Shown here: positions 6,874 to 15,607 of the stretch, piece by piece
Layout: every line of letters starts with the position of its first letter
Position numbering within the stretch: the first letter of the stretch is position 1
Origin: Methylotenera_A sp036676175
GTDB taxonomy: Bacteria; Pseudomonadota; Gammaproteobacteria; Burkholderiales; Methylophilaceae
Length of the DNA: 16,759 nt
Direction: 5' to 3'
Assembly (NCBI GenBank): GCA_036676175.1
Contig: JAKFDL010000070.1
Coordinates: forward strand, 1-16,759
Made by a program: the position numbers and the translations under genes
The notes under the pieces: generated by a model
What the model saw: the letters and a program-made list of their open reading frames with translations, nothing else
The model's database searches: none
Told to the model about the DNA's origin: nothing

Positions 6874-8364
6874 TTACCCAGATCTACTTGATGACTTTAT
6901 CGCCTCTTTAATGCGGTGGATATGGTCTGGAGTAAGTTGCGACCAATTAAATCGCCAGCGCCAATTATTCTCTATGGTTCCGGGCGTATTCATTCGGTGC
7001 GAGCCATCCAGACCCAATATATCTTGCATCGGGATAATGGCCAAATTGGCTTTACTCGCTAATGCCAACTTGATCAGTGCCTGTGGCATTTCAAACTGAT
7101 CATCTTCCAGCACACTGTTGACATGCTGTTTGGTTTGCTCATCCAATTGCAGCGCCCAACCCAACGTAGTGTCATTATCGTGTGTGCCGGTGTATACCAC
7201 ACTATCCTCATCAATATTGTGTGGCAAATACGGATTGCTGTCATCGCCTCCAAAGGCAAACTGCAAAATTTTCATACCCGGCAACGCATATTTTTCACGC
7301 AGCGCATTCACTTCTGCCGTAATCACACCCAAGTCTTCTGCGATTAATTGTAAACGTGGAAAGGTTTTTTTAATCGCCTTTAAAAGCGCGTCGCCAGGGG
7401 CCACTATCCATGCGCCTTCCACAGCTGTGTCTGCATGCTCGGCTATCTCCCATGCCGATTCCAGGCCACGGAAATGATCGATGCGCAGCAAATCGAACAA
7501 CTGGCTTTGCGTTCGCATGCGTGCCAGCCACCAACTAAATCCTTGTGCTTGCATAGTTTGCCAGTTGTAATGCGGGTTGCCCCAGCGTTGACCAGTTACC
7601 GAAAAATAATCAGGCGGCACACCTGCCACCACCTGCATTTTTTTTGCTTTATCCAATTTAAATAAGTGTGAATTTGCCCAGACATCTGCGCTATCGTAGG
7701 CCACAAAAATAGGAATATCGCCAAACATCGCGATACCCTTTTGATTAGCGTAAGCTTTAAGCGCATGCCACTGTTTAAAAAACAAGAACTGGGTAAATTT
7801 AATAATACCAATTGCCTGCGCATTAGCCTTTTTTACCTGCTTAATGGCAGCAGGCTGCTTATTCTTAAATGCCGTTGGCCATGTTTGCCAACTGGCGTGG
7901 TGATACTTTTCTCGCAACAACAAAAAGCACGCAAAATCGCCCAGCCAATTGACATTTTTTCGGCAAAACTGGCTGTATTCTTGTTTTAGTTCACTGTTTT
8001 TATGTCGTTTATAATTAGCATAAGCCAAACCAGCAAGTGCATTTCTATTGGCTAGCGTGGCGCTGCCATTTTGCGCTAAATCCTCAGTAGTCAGTAAACC
8101 GAGTGTGACTACCGCATTAAAATCAATGAACGCTGGGTTACCGGCATGTGCGCTTAAACATTGATAAGGCGAGCCATCGTCATGCGGCATATTCAATGGC
8201 AGGCTTTGCCAGACACGCGCACCGATATCCGCTAAAAAATCTACAAACTTGAATGCATCCGCGCCAAAATTACCTGAAGGTAACGAGCTAATATGCAGCA
8301 GAACACCTGCCGTGCGTGATGGTTTAATGAGTGTTGGCGGGCTTATTTTTTTTAGGGTCGCCAT
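6874..8364 (-). CDS. malQ: 4-alpha-glucanotransferase (amylomaltase, GH77)
   Basis: MalQ moves alpha-1,4-glucan segments between maltodextrins and releases glucose. It works in the cytosol on short chains freed from glycogen. The 496-residue length is that of the short, Thermus-type amylomaltases rather than the about 690-residue enterobacterial form. The N-terminus has RTAGVLLHISSLPS and DIGARVWQSLPLNMP. The catalytic triad is visible: nucleophile D296 in LLRIDHFRGLES, acid/base E343 in LIAEDLGVIT and D396 in YTGTHDNDTT. The C-terminal MNTPGTIENNWRWRF is also family-specific. The gene lies 11 bp after the GH57 gene and 16 bp before the ROK kinase gene, consistent with one operon. The ribosome-binding site is weak (AAGAAAG well upstream). 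Confidence 0.96.
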   Translation of the reverse strand: MATLKKISPPTLIKPSRTAGVLLHISSLPSGNFGADAFKFVDFLADIGARVWQSLPLNMPHDDGSPYQCLSAHAGNPAFIDFNAVVTLGLLTTEDLAQNGSATLANRNALAGLAYANYKRHKNSELKQEYSQFCRKNVNWLGDFACFLLLREKYHHASWQTWPTAFKNKQPAAIKQVKKANAQAIGIIKFTQFLFFKQWHALKAYANQKGIAMFGDIPIFVAYDSADVWANSHLFKLDKAKKMQVVAGVPPDYFSVTGQRWGNPHYNWQTMQAQGFSWWLARMRTQSQLFDLLRIDHFRGLESAWEIAEHADTAVEGAWIVAPGDALLKAIKKTFPRLQLIAEDLGVITAEVNALREKYALPGMKILQFAFGGDDSNPYLPHNIDEDSVVYTGTHDNDTTLGWALQLDEQTKQHVNSVLEDDQFEMPQALIKLALASKANLAIIPMQDILGLDGSHRMNTPGTIENNWRWRFNWSQLTPDHIHRIKEAIKSSSRSG

Positions 8365-8375
8365 ATTTAAAGTTG

Positions 8376-10133
8376 TTAACTTTCTTGGCCGCGTTTCATG
8401 GTTCCACTTGAAATCGCAGAACTACTGGTTTGTTGCGAGGTATCTACGCTAATAGGTTGCGATAGATGATGCGGTACTGGCAATTTTAATAATACATATA
8501 AATTGCTTAAATTGCGCCGATAAAGTTGATCGAAACTACTGATACTTGCGGCAGAGTTATAATCACCCAACCACCAAAACCAGTCTGAACCTTCACACAC
8601 TGCAAGCTGGTCTTCGCACAGCTTGATTTCCTCAGCAGTTAACACTTCGCTACGCAGTACTTGATCGTAGGCCAGTTTTGCTTCACACAGTAAATCCCAG
8701 CCACGGTTTTTGTCTGCACTGCCTATCCAAGTGCTAAAGGTGCCATATACCCAGCTTCCAGCGGCAATCTCAGGCAGGTTGCCGCAGAACACTTTATAGG
8801 GGCTTTTGCTAGGGGCATTAATGGCCTGGAGCACTTCTGATTGCGTCACCATTTCGATATTAGGGTGATTTACCAGGGCCTGGTAAAGCTCAGTTAAGAA
8901 GTAATAACCGTTGTAAGGGTAATACTCCCATGCGTTCTCGCCATCTAAAATCACGCTTACAACTGGATTTTCGTGATCTTGAAAAGTAGTGCGGACTTGC
9001 TCTAAGTCGCTAATAAAATCACGTACGGCGTCGCTGCTATGTATTTTGGAGTATTCAAAACCGATTTTGTCAGATAGTCGATCATCCCTAAAGAAGCACA
9101 CGATTTTATCTACACCATTGCTTACACTGTAGGGTTTGTACAAATAATCGTGATGGGCGGCTAAGGTTTTTTTAGGGTTAGATTTTGCCAAGCTATTGGC
9201 GAGCACCGTTTCACCTGAGGCCGCCCACTTAACACCCTGCTTCGCCAGCAAAAGTAATGCTTCTTTTGATATAGACCCTTCTGCTGGCCACATACCTACT
9301 GGTTTTTCGCCAAACCTGCGCTCATGCGAGGCCTGCGCATGCTGTACATGGCTAATGGCACGCGCCTCTCCACCCACATATAACGGCGCAAGCGGCAACA
9401 CCGCGCCCGGCATTGCATCTAAAGTGCTATTAAAATCTAATAGCAAAGGCAAAATAGGGTGATGATGTGGTGTGCTGGAAATTTCAATCTGGCCTTTTTG
9501 CTGCAATTTTTTGTAGCGTGGGATTAAGTTAGCGATAATTTCGCCCACTAACTCAAATAAAGTTTGACGATCCATTACACTAAAGTGGCTCCCCTTACCT
9601 ATAAGGGATTGCACAAATTTATTACTGCGCTTGATGCTCTCGCCCATCCACGCCAAGTGGTACCAAACCAACAAATCGGCTTTGTACTGTGCTGAGAAAT
9701 ATTGCAGATTATGCTCATCCCCACCTTGGCTGGCCACTTGATACAGATGATACAAACGCTGATACTCTGAGTAAGGTGACAGCATTTTGTCATGATGGCT
9801 TTTAAAACAGCTATTCACAATTAATTCACAATGCTCAGGCGAAACATGATCCAAATTATCTGCACCCAACATCTGCAACAATGGGTCTTTGATGACCCCT
9901 GCTTTAAATTGGGCAACATAATCTTCGAGTTGATCCAGTAGTATCGGTACAAAATTAAAGGTAACGCGCGCTTTTACATTCGCTTCCAAGTGATGCGCCA
10001 TATCCGAATAGTCTTTGATGGCGTGCAGATAAGTCCACGGCAAAACGTACTCACCCGAGATCGAATCACGGTAATCGGGCTGATGCATGTGCCAATAAAT
10101 ATTAATTAGAAGTTTTGCCGGTACTGTTGCCAT
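8376..10133 (-). CDS. Glycoside hydrolase family 57 protein (alpha-amylase / amylopullulanase-like)
   Basis: GH57 enzymes are retaining alpha-glucan-active (beta/alpha)7-barrel proteins. This one has 585 residues and no signal peptide, so it is cytosolic and probably acts on glycogen or maltodextrins. Conserved region 1 is HMHQP at residues 15-19. Region 3, MWPAEGSIS, carries the probable nucleophile E285. Region 4, VILDGENAWEYY, carries the probable acid/base D397. The WPAEGS and DGENAWE forms resemble the amylopullulanase-type branch rather than GH57 branching enzymes or 4-alpha-glucanotransferases, but specificity cannot be assigned from motifs alone. The last 35 or so residues are a Ser/Thr/Gln-rich tail outside the fold. 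The gene lies between glgC (84-bp gap) and malQ (11-bp gap). It could serve as a debranching or trimming enzyme in place of GlgX. Confidence 0.9.
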   Translation of the reverse strand: MATVPAKLLINIYWHMHQPDYRDSISGEYVLPWTYLHAIKDYSDMAHHLEANVKARVTFNFVPILLDQLEDYVAQFKAGVIKDPLLQMLGADNLDHVSPEHCELIVNSCFKSHHDKMLSPYSEYQRLYHLYQVASQGGDEHNLQYFSAQYKADLLVWYHLAWMGESIKRSNKFVQSLIGKGSHFSVMDRQTLFELVGEIIANLIPRYKKLQQKGQIEISSTPHHHPILPLLLDFNSTLDAMPGAVLPLAPLYVGGEARAISHVQHAQASHERRFGEKPVGMWPAEGSISKEALLLLAKQGVKWAASGETVLANSLAKSNPKKTLAAHHDYLYKPYSVSNGVDKIVCFFRDDRLSDKIGFEYSKIHSSDAVRDFISDLEQVRTTFQDHENPVVSVILDGENAWEYYPYNGYYFLTELYQALVNHPNIEMVTQSEVLQAINAPSKSPYKVFCGNLPEIAAGSWVYGTFSTWIGSADKNRGWDLLCEAKLAYDQVLRSEVLTAEEIKLCEDQLAVCEGSDWFWWLGDYNSAASISSFDQLYRRNLSNLYVLLKLPVPHHLSQPISVDTSQQTSSSAISSGTMKRGQES

Positions 10134-10217
10134 TTAAACGCTATCCACTTACTTTGTATGATTGAAATATATTTACTGTAATTACTGGTTAGTGCGTCTG
10201 CCTCTGATGTGATTGAC

Positions 10218-11507
10218 TCAATTACTGAACGTGACCGGACGATGCTGACCAAGCATTTCACGCGTCACCAATACCGTGCCTTTTTCTGAAACATAAAAAC
10301 GCTTCTTATCTTCCTCTGGGTCAAAGCCAATTTTAATACCTTCCGGCACATGCACACCTTTATCGATTACGACATTTTTAAGTTTTACATGACGATTCAC
10401 CACCACGTTTGGCAGGATAACTGCGCCTTGAATATCGCAGTAGCTATGTACGCGGACATTGGAAAATAATACCGAACTTGTCACACAGGATCCACTGATT
10501 AGACAACCGCCTGACACTAGCGAATCTGTCGCTTTGCCCATTCTATCTTTGTCGTTAAACACAAATTTTGCTGGCGGAAGTTGCTCCTGATAGGTCCAAA
10601 TCGGCCACAAGTTATCGTACATATTCAACTCAGGAATCACCCTAGTCAACTCCATATTGGCTTGCCAATATGCATCCACTGTTCCTACGTCACGCCAATA
10701 ATGCATATCATTGCGAGCACCTACGCAGCTATCAGCAAAACGGTGTGCATACACGCGTGCGCATGAGATAAGGTGCGGGATGATATCTCCACCAAAGTCG
10801 TGTGTTGAATGGGAATCATCTGCATCGCGCATTAACTGTTCATACAGAAAGCCAGCATTAAACACATAAATACCCATACTCGCTAACGCTTGAGTGGGGT
10901 TCCCCGGCACGTGCTTTGGCTTACTTGGTTTTTCAGCAAACTCGATTACCCTATCTTCGCCATCTACCGCCATCACGCCAAAGCCCTTGGCTTCTTCCAG
11001 TGGAACATTGATGCACGCCACCGTCATATCAGCATTATTGCGCACATGGCATGCCAACATTTGGCCGTAATCCATTTTATAAATATGATCACCTGCCAGA
11101 ATCACTACATATTCCGCCTGACTTACACGTAAAATATCGATGTTCTGAAACACCGCATCTGCAGTACCTTTGTACCATTCTTCGGTATCGCGCTGCTGCG
11201 AGGCGGGAAGTAAATCGACATACTCATTAAACTCACCACGTAAAAACCCCCAACCACGTTGTATGTGACGCATCAGGCTATGAGATTTATATTGCGTCAC
11301 CACACCAATCCGGCGTATACCCGAATTAATGCAATTCGAGAGCGGGAAATCTATAATACGAAACTTACCGCCAAACGGTACAGCTGGCTTAGCGCGGTGG
11401 CTAGTTAAGTCTCTCAATCTGCTGCCGCGGCCACCTGCTAAAATCAGGGCCACGGTATTCTTGGTCAGGTTACTCACAAACCTAGTTGAGCTGGTTTCTT
11501 GCGCCAC
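10218..11507 (-). CDS. glgC: Glucose-1-phosphate adenylyltransferase (ADP-glucose pyrophosphorylase)
   Basis: GlgC makes ADP-glucose and pyrophosphate from ATP and glucose-1-phosphate, the committed and usually allosterically controlled step of bacterial glycogen synthesis. From the GTG start the protein has 429 residues, close to E. coli GlgC (431). The nucleotidyltransferase signature ALILAGGRGSRLRDLT is at about 20-35. RAKPAVPFGGKFRIIDFPLSNC follows at about 38-59 and includes the lysine equivalent to the fructose-1,6-bisphosphate activator site of the E. coli enzyme. GTADAVFQN, ILAGDHIYKMDY and EFAEKP mark the active site. A left-handed beta-helix of hexapeptide repeats occupies the C-terminus (about 310-410). 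GTG 11507 is chosen because AAGGAGGG lies five bases upstream; the longer ATG reading at 11576 adds 23 residues with no ribosome site and no family counterpart. It heads the leftward run glgC-GH57-malQ-ROK-VOC, divergent from glgB. Confidence 0.96.
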   Translation of the reverse strand: MAQETSSTRFVSNLTKNTVALILAGGRGSRLRDLTSHRAKPAVPFGGKFRIIDFPLSNCINSGIRRIGVVTQYKSHSLMRHIQRGWGFLRGEFNEYVDLLPASQQRDTEEWYKGTADAVFQNIDILRVSQAEYVVILAGDHIYKMDYGQMLACHVRNNADMTVACINVPLEEAKGFGVMAVDGEDRVIEFAEKPSKPKHVPGNPTQALASMGIYVFNAGFLYEQLMRDADDSHSTHDFGGDIIPHLISCARVYAHRFADSCVGARNDMHYWRDVGTVDAYWQANMELTRVIPELNMYDNLWPIWTYQEQLPPAKFVFNDKDRMGKATDSLVSGGCLISGSCVTSSVLFSNVRVHSYCDIQGAVILPNVVVNRHVKLKNVVIDKGVHVPEGIKIGFDPEEDKKRFYVSEKGTVLVTREMLGQHRPVTFSN

Positions 11508-11512
11508 AGATG

Positions 11513-11520
11513 CCCTCCTT
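11513..11520 (-). promoter_or_regulatory. Strong Shine-Dalgarno that fixes the GTG start of glgC
   Basis: The minus strand reads AAGGAGGG-CATCT-GTG, an almost perfect anti-16S match at normal spacing, placing the glgC start at 11507. It contains a GGA, the core of CsrA/RsmA sites that control glgC in some other proteobacteria, but no second GGA element was found in the leader, so Csr control is not supported here. Confidence 0.75.
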
Positions 11521-11531
11521 AACTTATTGTT

Positions 11532-11566
11532 AGTCTTGCATGACTTTAAAATGGGCAATGCAGACT
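11532..11566. promoter_or_regulatory. Inverted repeat in the glgC leader / glgB-glgC intergenic region
   Basis: AGTCTTGCAT at 11532-11541 is the reverse complement, apart from one bulged base, of ATGCAGACT at 11558-11566, separated by 16 nt. The sequence GACTTTA is also repeated directly at 11542 and 11563. As DNA it could be an operator. As RNA it would form a nine-pair hairpin in the glgC leader ending about 24 nt before the GTG start. Function is inferred from position only. Confidence 0.4.
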
Positions 11567-11598
11567 TTATTAACATAACAAATGCCTACATTGATCAT

Positions 11599-11604
11599 AT
11601 TATA
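11599..11604 (-). promoter_or_regulatory. Candidate -10 element for the glgC operon
   Basis: A perfect TATAAT on the minus strand lies 92 bp upstream of the glgC GTG. The -35 region at the expected 16-18 bp distance is poor and overlaps the glgB-side candidate, so this is an AT-context hexamer match and not a proven promoter. Confidence 0.3.
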
Positions 11605-11619
11605 TGCCGATTATCGCGT

Positions 11620-11625
11620 TATAAT
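11620..11625 (+). promoter_or_regulatory. Candidate -10 element for glgB
   Basis: A perfect TATAAT lies 36 bp before the glgB GTG, a good distance for a short leader. No good TTGACA is found 16-18 bp upstream; TTGATC at 11591 is too far away (23 bp). The two opposing hexamers are placed so that each would overlap the other's -35 region. Confidence 0.35.
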
Positions 11626-11660
11626 CTTAGACATATAATTAATTTTTAATGAAATAAATT

Positions 11661-13877
11661 GTGGCCACATCACCTAAAAAAAATCTAGAAAAAGTTTCAC
11701 AACTAGCTCAACAAAAAGATTTGCGTTTAATCTTGGAAGCCAGACACCATGACGCATTTTCTTATTTGGGTTTGCATCAGGATGCTGGCCAGCATGTATA
11801 TCGAGCGTTTTTGCCTTATGCAGATAGCGTCAGCCTAAAAGTCGGTGCTAAATGGGTTGAGTGTGAGCGCATCGCTGCTGCTGGGTTATATGAGTGGCGC
11901 GGCAAATTGACTTCAAAAACGGCGCCCACTTTGCCCTTATCCATCAAAATTGAAAGTAACGGTCATATCCGCGAAGTGGCAGATACCTATAGCTTTACAC
12001 CTATTCTAACCAACGATGAATTACACCTGTTTGGCGAGGGCAATTTAAATCAAGCTTACAATACCTTTGGTGCTCATCTAGTGACACATCAGGGTGTTGC
12101 TGGCACACGCTTTGCCGTATGGGCTCCCAATGCTGAACGTGTCAGCGTGGTTGGTGATTTTAACCGGTGGGACGGCCGCATTAACCCAATGCGGGTGCGC
12201 GGCAGCACCGGCGTCTGGGAATTGTTTATTCCACATTTAGATGTAGCCACTTTATATAAATTTGAAATTCGCAACCGCCACAGCCACGCCATTCTCACTA
12301 AAACTGACCCTTACGCACGTGAGTTTGAATTACGCCCTGGCACGGCCGCTAAAATTGCCGCGCCTAGCCAGCACCAATGGCAGGATGCCAGTTGGTTAAA
12401 CAAGCGTGCCAATCACGATTGGCTGCATGCACCGTTTAATTGCTACGAATTACATGTAGGCTCCTGGCGGCGCAAACAAGGCAATCTCCCATTAAGCTAT
12501 CGTGAACTGGCAGCAGAATTAGTGCCTTATTTAGTGGAAATGGGTTATACACATATTGAGTTATTGCCCATTACCGAGCATCCATTGAATGAATCGTGGG
12601 GCTACCAAACAACCGGTTATTTTGGTGTGACTAATCGATTTGGCACGCCAGATGATTTGAAATTTTTGATTGATGCTTGCCATCAAGCCAATATTGGCGT
12701 CATTCTCGATTGGGTGCCTGGGCATTTTCCTAAAGACGATTGGGCATTGGCACGTTTTGATGGCACGGCTTTGTACGAGCATGAAGACCCGCGCATTGGC
12801 GAGCATCAAGACTGGGGCACGCTGATTTTCAACTATGGCCGCAACGAAGTACGCAATTTTTTAATCTCTAGCGCATATTTCTGGCTGCGTGAGTTTCATA
12901 TCGATGGCCTGCGTGTGGATGCGGTGGCATCGATGCTGTATTTGGATTATTCGCGTAAGGGGGATGAGTGGATTCCCAACAAATACGGCGGTCGCGAGAA
13001 TTTAGAGGCGATTGACTTTTTAAAACAGCTCAATATGGTTGTACATCAAGATTTCCCCGGTGCGCTCACCATTGCTGAAGAGTCTACCGCATGGCCTGCG
13101 GTGTCTAGGCCTATTTATTTGGGCGGCCTGGGTTTTAGCATGAAGTGGAACATGGGATGGATGAATGATAATTTAGCTTATATTGAGCAAGACCCTGTCC
13201 ACCGCAAATATCATCACGACAAGCTCACCTTTGGGCAATTGTATGCCTACAGCGAAAACTTTGTATTGCCATTTTCGCATGATGAAGTGGTGCATGGAAA
13301 AGGCTCGATGATTGACAAAATGCCTGGCGATGCTTGGCAAAAGTTTGCTAATTTACGTCTGCTCATGACACTGCAAATGACGAGCCCTGGCAAAAAACTT
13401 AACTTTATGGGTAACGAGATCGCGCAGGGCTTAGAGTGGAACGTAAACCGCAGCCTAGATTGGCATTTGCTTGAACATGATGCGCATCTTGGTGTGCAAC
13501 GTATGGCGCGCGACCTAAACCATCTTTACCGTTCCGTAAATTGCTTGTACGAATTAGATTTTGACGTTGAGGGCTTTAGCTGGATCGACTGTCACGATTC
13601 GGATCAATCCATTATCAGCTTTATTAGACGCGGGCTGGATGATTCTTTTGCTATAATAGTGCTGAATTTTACACCTGTGCTGCGATTAAACTACCGAATA
13701 GGCGTGCCGCAAGCCGGTCAATATGTTGAAATCTTTAATAGTGACTCTGCATATTACGGTGGTAGTAACCAAGGCAACGGCACAGGCTTACAAACTGAAA
13801 ATATAGCCTGGATGAATTTTAACCAGTCTCTATTGATGACGTTACCGCCGTTGGCTGGCATCATCATTAAATTATAA
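11661..13877 (+). CDS. glgB: 1,4-alpha-glucan branching enzyme (GH13, CBM48)
   Basis: GlgB cuts alpha-1,4-glucan chains and re-attaches the fragment by an alpha-1,6 bond, creating the branches of glycogen in the cytosol. The protein has 738 residues, a full-length type I enzyme. An N-terminal beta-sandwich (about 20-115) is followed by CBM48 (about 125-225, GTRFAVWAPNAERVSVVGDFNRWDG). The GH13 barrel contains ELHVGSWRR, nucleophile D420 in DGLRVDAVASM, acid E473 in TIAEEST and stabiliser D541 in FSHDEVVHGK, at the same mutual spacing as the E. coli catalytic residues. A C-terminal all-beta domain covers about 630-738. The start is GTG 11661, giving MATSPKKN, with little Shine-Dalgarno, so it may be poorly initiated or read from an AT-rich leader. 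It diverges from glgC and is followed at 62 bp by pgi in the same direction. Confidence 0.97.
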   Translation: MATSPKKNLEKVSQLAQQKDLRLILEARHHDAFSYLGLHQDAGQHVYRAFLPYADSVSLKVGAKWVECERIAAAGLYEWRGKLTSKTAPTLPLSIKIESNGHIREVADTYSFTPILTNDELHLFGEGNLNQAYNTFGAHLVTHQGVAGTRFAVWAPNAERVSVVGDFNRWDGRINPMRVRGSTGVWELFIPHLDVATLYKFEIRNRHSHAILTKTDPYAREFELRPGTAAKIAAPSQHQWQDASWLNKRANHDWLHAPFNCYELHVGSWRRKQGNLPLSYRELAAELVPYLVEMGYTHIELLPITEHPLNESWGYQTTGYFGVTNRFGTPDDLKFLIDACHQANIGVILDWVPGHFPKDDWALARFDGTALYEHEDPRIGEHQDWGTLIFNYGRNEVRNFLISSAYFWLREFHIDGLRVDAVASMLYLDYSRKGDEWIPNKYGGRENLEAIDFLKQLNMVVHQDFPGALTIAEESTAWPAVSRPIYLGGLGFSMKWNMGWMNDNLAYIEQDPVHRKYHHDKLTFGQLYAYSENFVLPFSHDEVVHGKGSMIDKMPGDAWQKFANLRLLMTLQMTSPGKKLNFMGNEIAQGLEWNVNRSLDWHLLEHDAHLGVQRMARDLNHLYRSVNCLYELDFDVEGFSWIDCHDSDQSIISFIRRGLDDSFAIIVLNFTPVLRLNYRIGVPQAGQYVEIFNSDSAYYGGSNQGNGTGLQTENIAWMNFNQSLLMTLPPLAGIIIKL

Positions 13878-13939
13878 TAAATTACTTTAAATATATAAAA
13901 TAATACACTGTATTAAATAATAAAATTGCTAAACAATAA

Positions 13940-15592
13940 ATGACTACACTCACCCAATTTCCTTCTTGGCATAAACTGTGCGCGCATCAAAAAAAGGTGC
14001 AGCCTTTACACATGCGTGATTTATTTGCTGCTGACCCGAAGCGTTTTGATAAATACAGCCTGAAATTTGCTGACATTCTATTTGACTACTCCAAACACCG
14101 TATCACTGATGATACACTGCCTCTGCTGTTACAAATGGCACGTGAGGCTAACATCGAGCAATGGCGCGACAAAATGTTTGCCGGTGAAAAAATCAATATC
14201 ACTGAAAATCGTGCAGTGTTGCACACTGCCCTACGCAATCGCAGCAATAAACCCGTATTCGTAGATGGCAAGGACGTCATGCCGGAAGTGAATGCAGTGC
14301 TGGTGCAAATGCGCAACTTTAGTGAAAAAGTGCGCAGTGGCCAATTTAAAGGCTTTACTGGCAAACGTATCACCGATATTGTGAATATCGGCATTGGCGG
14401 CTCTGATTTAGGCCCTGTCATGGTGTGTGACGCGCTAAAGCCTTACGCCAGCCCAGATTTAAATATTCATTTTGTTTCAAATATTGATGGCGCGCATTTG
14501 ATGCGTGCGCTAGAAAAATGCAACCCTGAAACCACTTTATTCATTGTGGCTTCTAAAACATTCACTACGCAAGAGACCATGACCAATGCCACATCGGCAC
14601 GCACCTGGTTTTTAGCAAGCGCAAAAGATAACGCACACGTCGCCAAGCATTTCGTTGCGCTTTCTACCAATGCTAAAGCGGTAGCCGACTTTGGAATCGA
14701 TACCGCCAATATGTTCGTGTTTTGGGATTGGGTGGGCGGTCGTTATTCGCTGTGGTCTGCGATTGGCCTGTCAATTGCCTTGTACGTGGGCATGGATAAT
14801 TTTGAAGCGCTGCTCTCGGGTGCACATGAAATGGATATCCACTTCAAAACCGCGCCACTTGAACAAAATATGCCAGTCATTCTGGCTCTCATTGGTATTT
14901 GGTATAACAACTTTTTTCATGTCGACACCAATGCCATACTGCCCTACGATCAAGGTTTAGCACGCTTCCCAGCCTACATGCAACAAGCAGACATGGAAAG
15001 TAATGGCAAATTTATTTGTCGTGATGGTACGCGCGTGCAATATAAAACAGGGCCAGTTATTTGGGGTGAGGCTGGCACCAATGGCCAGCATGCGTTTTAC
15101 CAACTCATTCACCAAGGCACGCAAATCGTACCTGCCGATTTTTTAATGCCGGTACACAGCCATTACGCTATAGGCAAACATGGCTATGCGCATCACAAAA
15201 TCTTGCTGGCTAACTTCTTGGCACAAACGCAATCGTTAATGCTAGGAAAAACTAAGGAAGAAGCACGTGTAGAGCTTGAAAAACAAGGCTTAAGCGGCGA
15301 TGCGCTGGAAAGTTTGCTTCCACACAAAGTATTTGAAGGCAATCGCCCGACCACGTCTATTTTGTTCGATAAACTCACGCCAAATACATTGGGCAAGTTA
15401 ATCGCCCTATACGAGCACAAAATTTTTGTGCAAGGCATGATGTGGGATATCAACAGCTACGATCAATGGGGTGTAGAGTACGGCAAACAAATTGCACAGC
15501 AAATCTTACCGCAGCTGACCAGTGAAGAAGTAGTGAGTAACTACGACAGCTCAACTAATGGCCTGATTAATCACACCAAAATGCTGAAATAA
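13940..15592 (+). CDS. pgi: Glucose-6-phosphate isomerase
   Basis: Pgi interconverts glucose-6-phosphate and fructose-6-phosphate in the cytosol. Here it links the glycogen pathway to central metabolism; in a ribulose-monophosphate methylotroph it also feeds the oxidative 6-phosphogluconate cycle. The 550-residue length is typical. Family motifs are IGGSDLGPVMVCDAL, the SKTFTTQETMTNA phosphate loop, the signature DWVGGRYSLWSAIGLS, GEAGTNGQHAFYQLIHQGT, and HHKILLANFLAQTQSLM. By alignment with the rabbit enzyme the catalytic base is E377, the ring-opening residue H408 and the lysine K516 (in VEYGKQIA). The start ATG 13940 lies in a very AT-rich 62-bp gap after glgB without a visible Shine-Dalgarno; initiation may rely on the unstructured A-rich leader or on a promoter inside the gap. 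Two hairpins follow the stop. Confidence 0.97.
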   Translation: MTTLTQFPSWHKLCAHQKKVQPLHMRDLFAADPKRFDKYSLKFADILFDYSKHRITDDTLPLLLQMAREANIEQWRDKMFAGEKINITENRAVLHTALRNRSNKPVFVDGKDVMPEVNAVLVQMRNFSEKVRSGQFKGFTGKRITDIVNIGIGGSDLGPVMVCDALKPYASPDLNIHFVSNIDGAHLMRALEKCNPETTLFIVASKTFTTQETMTNATSARTWFLASAKDNAHVAKHFVALSTNAKAVADFGIDTANMFVFWDWVGGRYSLWSAIGLSIALYVGMDNFEALLSGAHEMDIHFKTAPLEQNMPVILALIGIWYNNFFHVDTNAILPYDQGLARFPAYMQQADMESNGKFICRDGTRVQYKTGPVIWGEAGTNGQHAFYQLIHQGTQIVPADFLMPVHSHYAIGKHGYAHHKILLANFLAQTQSLMLGKTKEEARVELEKQGLSGDALESLLPHKVFEGNRPTTSILFDKLTPNTLGKLIALYEHKIFVQGMMWDINSYDQWGVEYGKQIAQQILPQLTSEEVVSNYDSSTNGLINHTKMLK

Positions 15593-15607
15593 TATACAAA
15601 AATAATG

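Noticed and set aside
11508..11531. CsrA/RsmA regulation of glgC
   Set aside because: Only one GGA, the one in the Shine-Dalgarno itself, is present in the leader, and the usual paired or hairpin-loop GGA sites are missing.
13878..13939. Promoter for pgi in the AT-rich gap
   Set aside because: The gap is so A/T-rich that many TATA-like hexamers occur by chance, and no convincing -35 partner could be picked. Cotranscription with glgB is equally possible.
14086..14421. Minus-strand open frame of 111 codons within pgi
   Set aside because: Shadow of pgi: no ribosome site or family similarity recognised, while the sense frame carries the conserved isomerase motifs.
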